Source: Pycnopodia helianthoides
Taxonomy: Eukaryota; Echinodermata; Asteroidea; Forcipulatida; Asteriidae
Reading direction: 5' to 3'
DNA: 64,000 bases
Assembly: GCA_032158295.1 (NCBI GenBank)
Contig: CM063253.1
Span: 2,511,001-2,575,000 of the forward strand
Part shown: positions 1 to 11,900 of the stretch, in pieces
Layout of the letters: each line of letters opens with the position of its first letter
Position numbering within the stretch: position 1 is the first letter of the stretch
The notes under the pieces: generated by a model
The model's database searches: none
Seen by the model: only the letters and a program-made list of their open reading frames with translations
What the model was told of the DNA's origin: nothing
Translations under genes and position numbers: made by a program

Positions 1-41
1 ATTTCTGATGGAATGGAAAGAAAAAATTGAGAAAATCTTAC

Positions 42-85
42 CTCATTAATTTGTGCCATTCCAGATCTACTGTTCATCTTCACAT
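42..85 (-). CDS. Possible internal exon of the gene starting at 2309
   Basis: A 44-base segment lies between a TTACAG acceptor and a GAG|GTAAGA donor on the minus strand. Only one frame is open (VKMNSRSGMAQINE). That frame needs a phase-1 junction, whereas the exon at 2193 ends in phase 0, so at least one exon between them would be missing from my reading. Weak support on its own. Confidence 0.3.
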
Positions 86-574
86 CTGTAAGTCAAAATT
101 CAATAATTACAGTCCACACAAAATAAAGTTTTTATAAAAACTGGTGATCTGCAAAATATAGAACTTTATTCTTGCAGGGAGAGGGGTTTTTCCAAATGGA
201 ACTGCTTATTAAATAACTAAAACTATGGCCAATGGTAAAACTAACAGTCACTGCTAAACACAATAATTTCAAACATAGCTTTAAATTACAAGCCATCATA
301 AACTAACCTCACTGTACCTTTAGTACATTTGTAAATGATTGTTCCAATAATCCTCTAATTAGTCATAAAACAAACACAAGTAGGGTTTGCTCTTAACTTT
401 TTCATTGACTAGCCAGGTGGAACAGTTAAAATCATTTCATTGGTTAATAGCAATTTTTTTTAAAACTGATCCACATTTCAAGACTTCCTTTCAACACTGT
501 CATCTGCATGGGACTTGTAATTTTAAGGTAATATGAACAATCAGTGGTTAAGAGCATTAGCAAGCAATCAACTA

Positions 575-882
575 GCCAGCCTGGGAGATATATAACCAAA
601 CAGACATATGAAGCTAAACCACGAACCACAACCATGCACGTTTTATGGTAGCACAACCATGCACGTTCTATCCACAACCATGCACGTTCTATGGTAGCTG
701 CCACCGGTTAGGGTTAGGGTTACCCTAACCAAATCACTGGTTCCAACAGCACACGCATCATTATTACATCTGCTGAGAAACAGAGAACCAGTGGCAGCTA
801 CATTTATTATAGAACGTGCATGGTTGTGGTTCGTGGTTTAGCTTCATACATGTACATCTGTTTGGTTATATTCCTCCCAGCC
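575..882. repeat. Large inverted repeat with telomere-like centre
   Basis: Arms of roughly 100 bases (575-690 and 790-882) are inverted copies: AACCAAACAGACATATGAAGC on the left matches GCTTCATA...CTGTTTGGTT on the right. The left arm holds three copies of ACCATGCACGTT. The loop contains three GGTTA units meeting CCCTAACC head to head (about 707-730). Probably a nonautonomous foldback element. Confidence 0.75.
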
Positions 883-1050
883 GGATCGAATTCTGACTGG
901 ATAAGTTTGAACTGGCATTTGGCCATCCAGCGGACCACTGTTAGGCGAGAACATCGACGAGACATACCTTCTTTGGAATGAGGCATAAGTGTGCGGAGAT
1001 CTATCATGAGATGGCGCCCTCTGTATGACACACCACGCGCTGAAAACACA

Positions 1051-1400
1051 AGTACTCTCTGCTTGTTTGTCCATCTTGTCTGAAGTAAAGAAATTTGTGT
1101 AAAATGTCAGTAACACTAAAACAGGCTTTCACAATGTTTGTTTGTCAAACAAAGACGATGTTTAAAAAGTTGGTTTACTTAAAAGAGTGCCGTCTGGACG
1201 GGTTTGTTAAAATACTGTACTCTCTGCTCGTTTGTCCATTTTGTCTGCAGTAAAGAAATTATAATTGTGTAAAATATCAGTAACCCTAGTATAACAGGCT
1301 TTCACAATGTTCGTTTGTCATCTAAAGAAAATGCTCAAAAAGTTGGTTTACTTAAAACTAAGTCATGGTTTAGTGCCACCTGGATGGGTTTAAAACTATC
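1051..1400. repeat. Direct duplication, two units of about 165 bp
   Basis: The unit at 1051-1215 and the unit at 1216-1400 share TACTCTCTGC.TGTTTGTCCAT, AGGCTTTCACAATGTT and AAAGTTGGTTTACTTAAAA in the same order with small indels. No coding potential. The following 1.4-2.1 kb holds a CAAAGTCGCC-like low-complexity stretch (1610-1760) and nothing else recognisable. Confidence 0.75.
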
Positions 1401-2192
1401 ATCTGGGAATTTCTCTATTTGTCTTTCTGGTATCCGATCACCTCAGTGGCACCTTTGTAAACTCAGCAACCAAAGTCTGTAAGATTATTTGTGAATATGT
1501 GGTGCACATACGTATGCGAATACATTTATGCAATGTCGTGAACAGCATGGAGGAAAAAAGGACTCTGGCATGATGGAGCAATTGCTACCTCCCTGCTGGA
1601 AACCAGTCAAACTTGCCCCCCAGCAAAGTTGTCCATTACAAAGTCGCCTACAACAAAGTTGCCTCCCCCCTAGAAAAAGTCTGCCCCTCGCATACAAACT
1701 TTCCCCTCTCAAAGTCGCCTCTCAGTCTCACAAAGTCACCCCCCCAAAGTCGCTCACTAAAAGTTTGAGCTATTTATAATTCAAAACGCTCCATTTCACA
1801 AAGTGAGGGCGCAATGAACAGATTCAAGCGAAATTTGGTGTTATTAACGGCCTGACATTTCAACCCTCTGCCCGCAATCATCAGAATCATTCATTCATAT
1901 TTGGGCTATATTTGCACTTGAATTTCACCATGTTGACTTTGCAGTCTTTCTCGATGGAAGGCTTATGCTTTATCCTTCGAGAGAGACTCTGCCAGAGTCG
2001 AACGTCAGGCCGCAAACAAATTTGTGTAGACTTTCTACTTTATAGTTGGCGACTTGCTGGGGATGTGTGTTGACTGCATTCTCATGCGTTAACCATGGAG
2101 CTATCCATGCGGCGTTAATGTTTGTTACGTTAAACGTTCCTCGCGAAAGCGTGATTTGGAAACGCAGAATAAGATGTACTTTTTCAACTTAC

Positions 2193-2309
2193 CGGTAAAT
2201 TAACGGACGAACCTTTACTTCTTCTTTTGATTATGCTGGGCCCAGATTTGCTTATTTTCCTTTTCCTTTTGTGGCTCATCAACACCTCTTGTGCCTTACG
2301 TTTCGCCAT
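2193..2309 (-). CDS. Probable first coding exon of an unidentified basic protein
   Basis: ATG at 2309-2307, 39 codons, then a near-consensus donor (CCG|GTAAGT) at 2193/2192. The peptide is very basic (KRKAQEVLMSHKRKRKISK, then IIKRRSK) and resembles a nuclear-localisation-rich N-terminus. Upstream to 2470 is CpG-containing sequence without ATG-rich repeats, fitting a promoter. Downstream exons would lie at lower coordinates, mostly outside the window. Gene identity unknown. Confidence 0.5.
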
Positions 2310-2405
2310 CTTCCTAACCAAGTTATTCTCTGAAATTCGGTAGAAAACTAAAAACGACAAACCCAACTCACAACGAGTCCTCACAACACGTGTGGTTAAG
2401 CGCAA

Positions 2406-4756
2406 TCTTTAAAGACGCGCATTTTGAATGTGCGCGTGCACTTTGTAAAAACTGCTTGCGCACAATTTCGAAGAGAACTTTTTTGGGGGGGGGGGGATGG
2501 CATAGGCATTAGTCCCTCTTCTTGCTTTTGCGACGACGGCAGAAATTTATTTTAAACCCAAACCATTGAACCTATAATTACGTTCGCGTTACCCTATCTG
2601 AGGAATAACCCTTGTATAACTTATTGTGATAAATATATACTTTTTTCAGCAGTACAAAACTGCATCCCCCCCCCCCCCCCCCCCCCGCTGGGCCTTGGGT
2701 GCCCTGCATTTGTCCATGCGCGCTGGTCACATATTTAAAAAAAACCTTACAGCTTGTGTGTGCAACACGGAGAAGGAAAAGCACCAGCATAAGCGTATAA
2801 TATCAAAACCACAAGGGAAACTGACTGGGCATTTTTTTATTATTAATTTTGGGTTTAACAATCCTCCAAGTTAACCATAAAACTCTGTCCTTATTCTCTA
2901 TGATAAAACAAAGAAAATTGACCAGAGCAGGATTTGAACCTGCAATCTGAATCGAGGACATGCCGCAGTCTACCTACTGAGCCATACCCCCAGGGGAGCT
3001 AGCCAGTGGCGTAGCCAGGACTTTTTCAGTGGGGTGGGGGGAGGGGCGGCACAAGGGGAAATTGTCCAAGTGAGGGGGGGGGTCCAGGGGGAATGGGGTT
3101 GTCAGTGGTGGGGGTCATGCTTTTATTTTGAGAGGGAGACGCTGCAGGGGGCCACCATCCTCTTATATTTTCTGGCATTTTGTGGCCACGGTTGTGATCC
3201 TGCATGATCGTGATCGTTCACTACATTAGTTTAATAATAATATGGATGGGCGGGGGCAGGCTCATTATGACCCCCTTTCTCTATTTCAAAAATGACACAC
3301 CGCGCAATTATCTAAAATGTGCGCCTTTGAAGATTGCGCTCAACAGCGACACTTTGTAAGCGCAGGTAGTGCACCCAGACTACATTTCTTCTAAACGCAA
3401 TGTGTCTAAAGCAGGGCAACTTGTTCAAACGAAACAAGGTTAGGTATGGAGAGCCTGAGTTAACAGATTACTGCATACATTTAGCATATTATTATTTGTA
3501 TTTATTTCTATAAACGGCCTCACATGTCATGAGCAAGTAAATCTGTAATTTCATATCTTTATTCTACAAAAATAATCGTCTTTGCCATGAAATAATTTCA
3601 TTGTAAAAGGGAATTTCGACTAAGGAAAATACGGGGAGTTGAACACAAAATTATTGGCACGAGAAAGTTATTTTGCCATCCCGGCTATCCATACAAGAAA
3701 CTTCTAGTCAACCTCAGTCTCAAACTATTGCTCTTTGTGCTAATACCCAATGCAGGATATGTTGTTGTGTTGGTTAAAGGTTGACACTATCGCTGTGTGG
3801 TGTATACAGATTGTGTTGTTCTTGTTCATCGGTTCGACTTGAGAAAAGTAAGGACTAACAATAAGAATTTTACCTTTTCTAACAAATTTTTACAAAAACG
3901 ATGTGAATTATTACTAGTAGTGAGTACGTTCTACTTTGTCTAGCAAGCATATGTGGATTTTCATAAAGTTCAAGAAGCCATAAATTGGGATAGAATTTTG
4001 TTATGTTTCGTTTGGCAATTGTCAATTGAATTAATTGTACACAAATCATCCATAGAGCAAGGACACAGATGTGAGAAGCGTCAGCGATGAGATGAATTGA
4101 ATGATCAGATAATTATGAAATGAATGTTATAGTTTGTTAGTTATTACACGAGCGCGAGAGGAATACGGAATAATAAAGTGCTTCTGTGTCCCATATATTT
4201 TGGTTAAGATCCGCAATCCCTCACTTGAAAGTTTCTGAAGAAAACTGAAAACGTACTTCTTATATAATATTAATAAACATGCATTTACAAAGCCAATAAC
4301 TGAAAAAGTGATTACTGTTGAATGTCATTGGTAATCGTATTAATTTTACTTGATGCAATGTAACAATTGATTTATCTAGCTGGTTTCATCTGTCTGTTTG
4401 TCTAACTGTCAAGTGTTTTATGTCCGAGTCTTTTGTCTGTCACAGGGAAAATCTTAAAAGCACTTTGCTCCACATTTTCCCCTGGCTGCATATTGGTAAT
4501 AACGTTTACGTCCAATTATCTCAGGTTTGTAATAATGTTTCAATCACTGTTTGTAGGTATGTATTGTAATGCTTTAACTATTTTGATACATTTGTTTGTT
4601 TGTTATGTTACCAGTATTGGAATGAATGTCTAAACTGATCAACAAGGCGAAGGTTGAGTTTGATATGGGATGCAGAAGCGCTATTTTTCTTTCCCTTAAT
4701 TCCACGGGCACACTTGTGACAACGAATTTATCTTCAACAGAAAAGTTTACACTTTT
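2406..4756. other. Noncoding spacer left of PAIP1
   Basis: AT-rich spacer. It holds poly-G (2484-2496) and a 20-plus poly-C run (about 2666-2688), the tRNA-like SINE fragment, and a G-rich segment with the widespread GGCGTAGCCAGGA motif (3005-3140). From 3.4 to 4.75 kb I see no gene or recognisable repeat. Confidence 0.6.
2806..3003 (-). mobile_element. tRNA-derived SINE fragment
   Basis: On the minus strand 2929-2995 resembles a tRNA gene: an A-box-like TGGCTCAGTAGGTAGAC and a B box GGTTCAAATCC separated by a normal distance, followed by a tail (CAATTTTC..TGTTTTAT) also found at 41880-42020 and 42185-42240. It is too imperfect to be a functional tRNA gene. Confidence 0.6.
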
Positions 4757-4985
4757 TTAACCCTCTTGCTGTCTGACCATTCAATACCATACAAGTGGTT
4801 TTGAATGATAGATAAACTATGCCAGCCTGAAATATGATACCATGAGGGAATGCATGTACACAGTACACAGTTAGTTCTGTGCACAGTTGCGCCACCGTAC
4901 ACAACCTTGGCAGTCGAATGGTTTCAAATGGTTGGTCAACTCACTGGAAAATGTTGCCAAGAGTCGCTGACAGTAGGAGGGTTAT
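4757..4985 (+). mobile_element. Family E miniature element (copy 1)
   Basis: Begins TTAA then CCCTCTTGCTGTC and ends with the imperfect inverse GACAGTAGGAGGG then TTAT. About 229 bp including flanks. The internal sequence (ACACAGTTAGTTCTGTGCAC) is shared by five more copies in the window. The right TTAA is mutated to TTAT. Confidence 0.85.
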
Positions 4986-5681
4986 AAGCTCTTCTTAAAC
5001 ATTTGCAACTGTAGATAAAAGGGTTTGTTTAATTTTTCACTTATAAATTCATCAGACCTTGAACGTTCTCAAGCATGTCTAGGCAACAAGACCTATATGA
5101 ACTGATTGGGGCTTGAATTTAGGCAGAAAATCCCAAAGACCGCAGCGGCGCAGGACTTCACATGGTTTAAAATGTTTACTGAACCAGAATCGTTTTTACA
5201 AGACCAGAATCAAAATGAGCAAAAGACTTGAATGTAACTCTTTTTTATCTGAACAAGCACTAAGACATATGTAATTGTAAAAGAAGATTTATCTCATGTT
5301 TTTATGGGTATTAAGTTAGCCCAGGTTGGACTTGCAATGGATACTGACGTCCTACCAGGGCTGGGTATTAAGTTTACTTCATTTGTACTCGTAGAATGGA
5401 AATGTATTTTCATCAGATTCAGAATCAAAATCAACATCTGAACATAGTTTGATTCTTGTTCAACTGAGATATTTTTTGTTGAACTGAAAGACACAAGACC
5501 CTTGGACTTGTGCGGTCGTGAGTTTACGGGCTCGACACTAAACCTGGTGGGCTTTGGTTTGTGGACCAATGTAAAGTTCAACCCCTGCTAATCAAACGAT
5601 TTTGACATTGCCATTAGCAGTGAGATGAGACAGTTGAATAGTTTGTTGTAGTAGTTTTTTTCCGTGGCTGATAGTATCCCA

Positions 5682-5838
5682 TAGACCTTGTGTGTTGGCG
5701 TCATCATGCCGCCATCATGGAGGTATAAACATGACGTAACAATGGAAAACATCCAAGTACGCGTGGCGCACAGAATTGGCCAAAGAGTAACCTTCTTTTG
5801 ACCTCTAGCCGAGAGCGCCCTACTCATCATAAGGTCTA
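5682..5838. mobile_element. TAGACC-ended miniature element (copy 1)
   Basis: Terminal inverted repeats TAGACCTT.TG and AAGGTCTA enclose about 145 bases including TCAAAAGAAGGTTACTC in inverse. A second copy is at 17680-17852 in the opposite orientation. It lies just upstream of PAIP1. The stretch 5100-5590 before it is another dispersed repeat, recognisable by an AAATTCGAGCCCTG-like end and also present at 9990-10115 and 60860-61265. Confidence 0.7.
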
Positions 5839-5951
5839 TTGCATTCAGCAGAATACTCATGCGAAAGTCTTAACACGTTGATGTATTACCGGAATGACTG
5901 TAACAATAATGAGCTAAATTGACAATTTCTGACTTTGTCTTCATCAAGATG

Positions 5952-5985
5952 TCCTTCAGAGAGTAGCTAATCTATCGACCACACA
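5952..5985 (+). other. PAIP1: PAIP1 5' UTR segment, probable acceptor before the start codon
   Basis: A CTTCAG acceptor-like site lies about 27 bases before the ATG at 5986, suggesting that the 5' UTR is spliced and a noncoding first exon lies upstream. That exon was not located. The start is chosen because the PAM2 motif begins five residues later and because the reading frame joins exon 2 in phase 0. Confidence 0.4.
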
Positions 5986-8900
5986 ATGAGCAAAGAATTA
6001 TCAGCAACAGCAGCTGTGTTTGTGCCCGGATCGAGCTGGAAACCAGCGTCTGTCCCTGTCAACGCGGCAGCTGCAGCAGCAAGGACCGACAGTCAGCCGC
6101 GGCAGTTCTCCAACATTGGACATGCCGAGTTCGTACCAGGGGAGCCTTGGGCTGGTGGGGATAACCTGTACCCAGTACAGTCACAGCAGCAGCAGTGGTC
6201 TAACGGGGAAGAACAGGTAGAGATAACCTTTGACCTTGAAGGGGGGGGTAGTGGTTGGGTTGGGATCAAAGTGTTCATGCCTTTTATGCCCCGCATTTGG
6301 AACCGAAGGGTGCGTGGGCTTACAGATGGGCCCTCGTGGGGTCTTTTACACAATGGAATAGTGGATCCCACAAAGTTTTTCGTTGTTCAACTTGGACCCC
6401 CATAGAGGAATATATTTGAGAAAAGGGAATGATAGAACAACAATTGCAGGACCCCACAAACCTGATCTGAAAGGTTGTGTGCGTGTATGTGTGAATTCAA
6501 TGACCATAACTCAAGAGGGTTTTGCATATCAACTCAAAACTTGGTGTGTGGGTTGATCTTTGGATCCACCAGAAATCCTGTTGTCTTTGGACCTCCTAGG
6601 TCAAATGCCAAGGTCATTATGGCTATAAAAAAAATAATAATGTTGTCCGAGTGATAACTCGAGAAGGACTTGGCACATTCAAACTTGGTGTGTGGATTGG
6701 TCTTGGATCCCCCAAAAGCATATTATTTTGGGACCACCTAGGTAAAATGTCAAGGAAACGAACTGGCTTGCGGGGCATTTGTGTTTTTTAACCAAACACA
6801 AAGTTTTAAATGAAATACTAAATAGTGGCAAGATCTTAAAAAAAAATTTGTGCATGACTTTTTTAATTGACAATATTCTTCCGTCTTATCTTAGTACCAG
6901 AGGCAGTACGCCAAGAGCTCACAGGAGCCAAACACCATCCAGATGGTAAGGGATGTGTTGGGAAGTCTCATTGTCAATCCGGGGTTATTTGAAGACAACA
7001 TGGGTCCCTTGGTGGACAATCTGAATAAAACCATCAAGTCGGACGATGAGCTGGGTGCAATCTCCAAAATCATATTTGATCAGGTATGTAATCCATATAA
7101 TGATAATTCTTGCTTATTACATTATTAACACCAAATAGTCTCCAAATGAACTGGATGAGCTCCTCATTTGAGCAAGTTTCGAGAATTTCAATTGTTGTAC
7201 ACAATTGAGGATATTTTTTTGCGACAAGGTTGCGTTCGTGACAACTCCTTACTGGAATCCTGAATCAGACTTAGTTTTTTTTTCTTCCTATGCTCTAATT
7301 CCATGGTCTGAATCACGTTGAAATCAAGTTGTTCGTTAATGAAAAACAAGTCTCCATAAACATCGAAATGTTACAATAGTATCTTGAAAAAAAAGGCACT
7401 GTGCAGTGCTTAACCATATACATTCAGGGCTTAAAGTTTCCACTGGACCGCAGGCCTAAGGCGGTGATTTTACAGTCTGGCCAGTAACCTCTCGGTTGGA
7501 CACGTTCAGCAGTCTCGTGTTTTTCAATTGAGTAATAATACCTCGCTGTTTAAAGTAACTTTTAATAAGACAAAATCTTTTCTTGGTGCTAGTTCAAATG
7601 AAAACAATTTAGTCTTTTTCTCATTTGGACTCTGGTACTGTAAAATAAATTCTGGTACAATAAAAAAGGATTGAGCTACAAGTCCTGCGGTCTAGTCGAT
7701 TTTCCCGCTGTATCCGTGCCCTGGCATTTGTCTATCTACTAAGTTAAAGGACATTCATTCTTCTACAGTGAATGCTCTTTGCTGATTCTTCTCTGATGAT
7801 GTAAACTTTGTTTGTAATTATTGAAAACATCGTTGTGACCCTTCCCCCATGGGCATTTTGTTGTGGAATAAAACAAGAAATCCGATGAAATTAAATCAGT
7901 CACATCTTGATCACATTTTTTTGATCTTAATCTTGTTTATTTTTTTCCAGTCTGTCTCGGAGCCGAACTTCAGATATACAGGTGCCAGAGCCTGTGACTA
8001 TTTGACCTTGCATCTTAAACTCCAACCACCTATTAGAAATTTCAGGGTACACATCAACCAAAGGTACAGTATCTTCTTGAAAAAAGAAGATTTATTGCAT
8101 GAAATTGTTTTTTTAAAGCTTTTACAGGATTGGTAGAGCTGACAAAATAGTCGCTGACAGTGTTCATGCTTTGTGTGATCGACCATTTTATATGCATGAA
8201 ATAACAAACCTTGTGAAAACTTGGGCTTAATCCGTTGTGTGAATCAGGAGATAATAGTGAAAAACCAGGCAAAATTTTCAGCATGTAAACACATTACAAC
8301 CAAAATCAGCAATTTGCTTTTTTTTTATTGACAGTCTTCTTGAACATGACATCATTTCATAGGGAGGTATTTCACAGAAAAAAATTGTTCTAGTATGAAC
8401 TTGATAATCAGTAAGCATTCAGATTAGAATGAAACAAGTTTAAGGTTGAATTTTAAATAAGATTTCTGTCCGAGTGTAAGGTTAGTTTTCTAGGGGTTGA
8501 GACTTCTGCAACTCATTGGCAGTAAGTTATGTGGCTTGAATACTTTGTGAATATAGTAGTAGTGGCTTCTTATATAGCTCTCATATCCGTCACTCAGTGA
8601 CGCTCAAGGCGCTTCCCAATCGTTTTCCGCAAGGTATTGTGGAGCTACGTTTTGAGTATTAGACCTATTCCTCTACATAGAACCATGTAATGGTTTACAA
8701 GGATGCTGTTGCGCAATATGCAGCCAATCAAACCAGGAACACCGGGGTTGAACCCCTTCTCTTTTCGATAAGTGTAACTGGGTTCTTTACATGCATTCAC
8801 AACACACAGGACCTACGGCTTTACGTCCCATCTGAAGGACGCAGCAATAACGGTTAAATGTCTTGCTTAAGGACACAAGTGTCACGACGGGGACTCGAAC

Positions 8901-11900
8901 CCGCACTCTGCTGAACAGAAACACAAGAGCTTGAGTCCGGTGCTCTTATCCGCTCGGCCACGTGTTACTTATGTCAGTAAACAAATCCTCTGATTTTTCT
9001 ATTGAACCAAATAGAGTGAAAGATCCTGTAGAAAGAAGAGAAGAAATGGCAAAGGATCCGAAACAGATGGAGCGGTTACACGGTGCTACCATGTTCCTAG
9101 CAGAGTTGTTTCTTAACACAGAGGTAAGTATATGGTATACAGTCAAAGAAGGTAGTGGTAGCACTTAAAGACTAACTAATTACATGTACATACAAAAACT
9201 GTATGAGCTTTTGTGGAAACAACTACTTCATCAGATGCAATGAAGGGGACAAGCCAAGTACATGTATATATAGACCTTTCCATTGTTGATAAACAAACCG
9301 CGCTGGTTGGCATGGAAGGCCAAATGTTAGCAAAACACTCAATCGTGTTAATAGATGTTTCAACAAAATTTTAACATTTTCTGCAAACTTTCAACTAAGT
9401 AAAGTACCTCTCATGATTGGTTGCTTTGTTTCCAACAAATTCAACACTATTTAAAAAAAATTTGTGTAACAATGTTAAAAACTGTGGCGATCTGTTTTTG
9501 TTTTGCATTTATGGCTTTCCATAGTTTTCCGACCTCGGTTGGCAAAAACTCGGGCTGTGACGTTGCAATAGAAAGGTCTATACAAGAAAGTACCGAGTGA
9601 ATGAATCCAATAACAAAAGGTGGAGTCAGTGACTAAAGAGCATCTACTCCTGGTAGTGGGACAGGAAACCACGGTCCCTATTAAGTCCTTGATCAATACA
9701 GTTCAGGTTCTTGATTATCTTTTTGTTCAGCAGCTTCCCTTTCAAATCTGTCCCTGAATGCTCTCTGCTGAACAATGGCCACCTTGAGGTGATGCAGGGA
9801 ATGGCCAGGCAAATTAGTACAGTATATGGTGTAATTGTATAGTTGCTATAGAGCATTTCAAAATTGGAACAATATCTGGCCTTATTTAAAAGGGTGTTTT
9901 GAACACTGAAAGGTTTTTTGGGTACTTGAAACATCCCGACTTCCTCAATGCTAATGTGTTGGTTGTTGCGTGGTATGTCACACGTGGTAGTAAACATTTG
10001 AACACAAGCACAAGGCCGCTTGACTTGTCCGGACGTGAGTTTACTGGCCCAATGCTAAAATCACTGGCCTCTGGCCAGCGGTCCAGTTTAAAATTCGAGC
10101 CCTGGATAAGGCGCTATATAAGTTCTTATATAGCGCCCTTATTATCATTATTATTGTTATTACATATCATATATGTGAAAAAATGATTATACTTGACTTT
10201 TCGATAGGTGAATGGAAAGAAGATATCAATTTATCGAAAAGCCCTGTCTGAGCTAATGGAGGCGCTTGTGAACAATGCCAGCAATGAAAACCTCAAATGT
10301 CTTGGCTTGCTGCTCAAGGTAAGAGTTATTTGTCAATTAAAATTTTTTAATTACAAATCTTTACAGCAGTTACAGGCTGTATGGCTTCTGACTGGCACCC
10401 CTTAACAAAGATATTGACAAAATAGGGAGACTCTAGTCCCGCTATAGTCAATTTTTCTTCGTTCAACCCCAAATTTTATTATTGTATCATTATAAGGTTT
10501 AACACCTTTGCTGGAATCTTACATAAACCACTGCATGAGTAAGTCACTTGTAACAGAATCCATCTTTTCAACTTTGTGTACTTTTACTCTTTGAGTTTTA
10601 CCTCCGAATACGTCTGTTCAAGCCCCGCACCTCACTTTCAAAAACCTTGATTTTTAATTTTTTTCAATGTGGTTTTTCATTTCTAGCTTTCAGGTAAAGA
10701 GATTGAAGACTATGATACTGCAGGGCACACGGGCACAGTGTCGAACACGTTAAATGAATTATTTGACAAGGCGAGGCGGCATATAACAAGGGACAACATC
10801 AGCAAGTGAGTCCAAGGTCATACTGTACATAAATTGTAACACTGATAATGGCTCTCTATCTGCTGACAGCCACATTCATGTAATTTTCTGGATTAATAAT
10901 AATAATAATAGTGGCTTCTTATATAGCGCTCATATCCGTCACTCAGTGACGCTCAAGGCGCTTCAACAGTCAGTATTTTCCTGCAAGGTATATGTGTGGA
11001 GCTACTTTTTGAAGTTTGAGACCTAGGGGCGAACCCCTTCTCTTTTCGATAAGTGCACTGGGTTCTTTTACGTGCATTACACAACACACGGGACCAACGG
11101 CCTTTACGTCCCATCCGAAGGACGAAGCAATAATGGTTAAGCGTCTTGCTTAAGGACACAAGTGTCACGACTGGGACTCGAACCCACACTCTGCTGAACA
11201 GAAACATCAGAGCTTGAATCCGGATTACAAACAATGGTAGAAATAGCTGTGTTAGTCTGATAGATATAACAAGGAAGGTAGTGGTGGCACTTGAAGACTA
11301 ATAAATAACATAAAAAACTGCATTGAGCTTTCATAGCAACAACTACTCCATCAGATGCAATGAAGGGGACAAGCCAAGTCCAAGCTATAATAAACAAGAA
11401 AGTTAGAGGTGATTGAATCCAATAACAAAGGGGTGGAGAAGGTGACTAGATCATCTGTTCCTGGTAGTGGGACAGGAAACCACGCTCCCTATTCGCCCAT
11501 TTGCACGGTCAGCCATTTGCTGAGAGCCTCGAATTGGGGACAGCAGTGAATAGAAGCGTTATATAACTCTGTGTTGTCACGGTAATGTAATGATACTTTC
11601 ATCCAAACAGATACATGAATACAAAATATGCATATGATAGTTGCATCAGGGCCAAGTAAGATTGAGGGCGCACTTAAGTTCACTACATGAACAGGTAGTT
11701 TGATTTTGTGCGTTGGAAACAATTGTTGCAGGGGGTCGTGGGTTTGAATCCCACCCGAGTAATATGCCTGTGGATTTTTTCACAGAACTCGGGGGGAAAG
11801 TACTGAGTATACACACATCGGTGAAAGGGTAAAACCTAAATAATATTCTTTATCCCCCGGTGCAAATTTAAAGGATCATTACAGAATTGGTTTTTTGCTA

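Noticed and set aside
6217..6405. Extension of PAIP1 exon 1 to a stop at 6405
   Set aside because: A donor follows codon 77 and exon 2 joins in phase with conserved MIF4G sequence; the extension is intron read-through, although a retained-intron isoform cannot be excluded.
8336..8384. Possible missing PAIP1 mini-exon after the acceptor TTATTGACAG
   Set aside because: The donor phases available at 8046 and 8063 both give an immediate or early in-frame stop, so I could not make it fit.
8870..8965. tRNA-Leu-like sequence (also at 21441, 25566 and other sites)
   Set aside because: The acceptor stem does not close and each is joined to the same 300-base body and TTATTA tail, so these are SINE heads and not tRNA genes.
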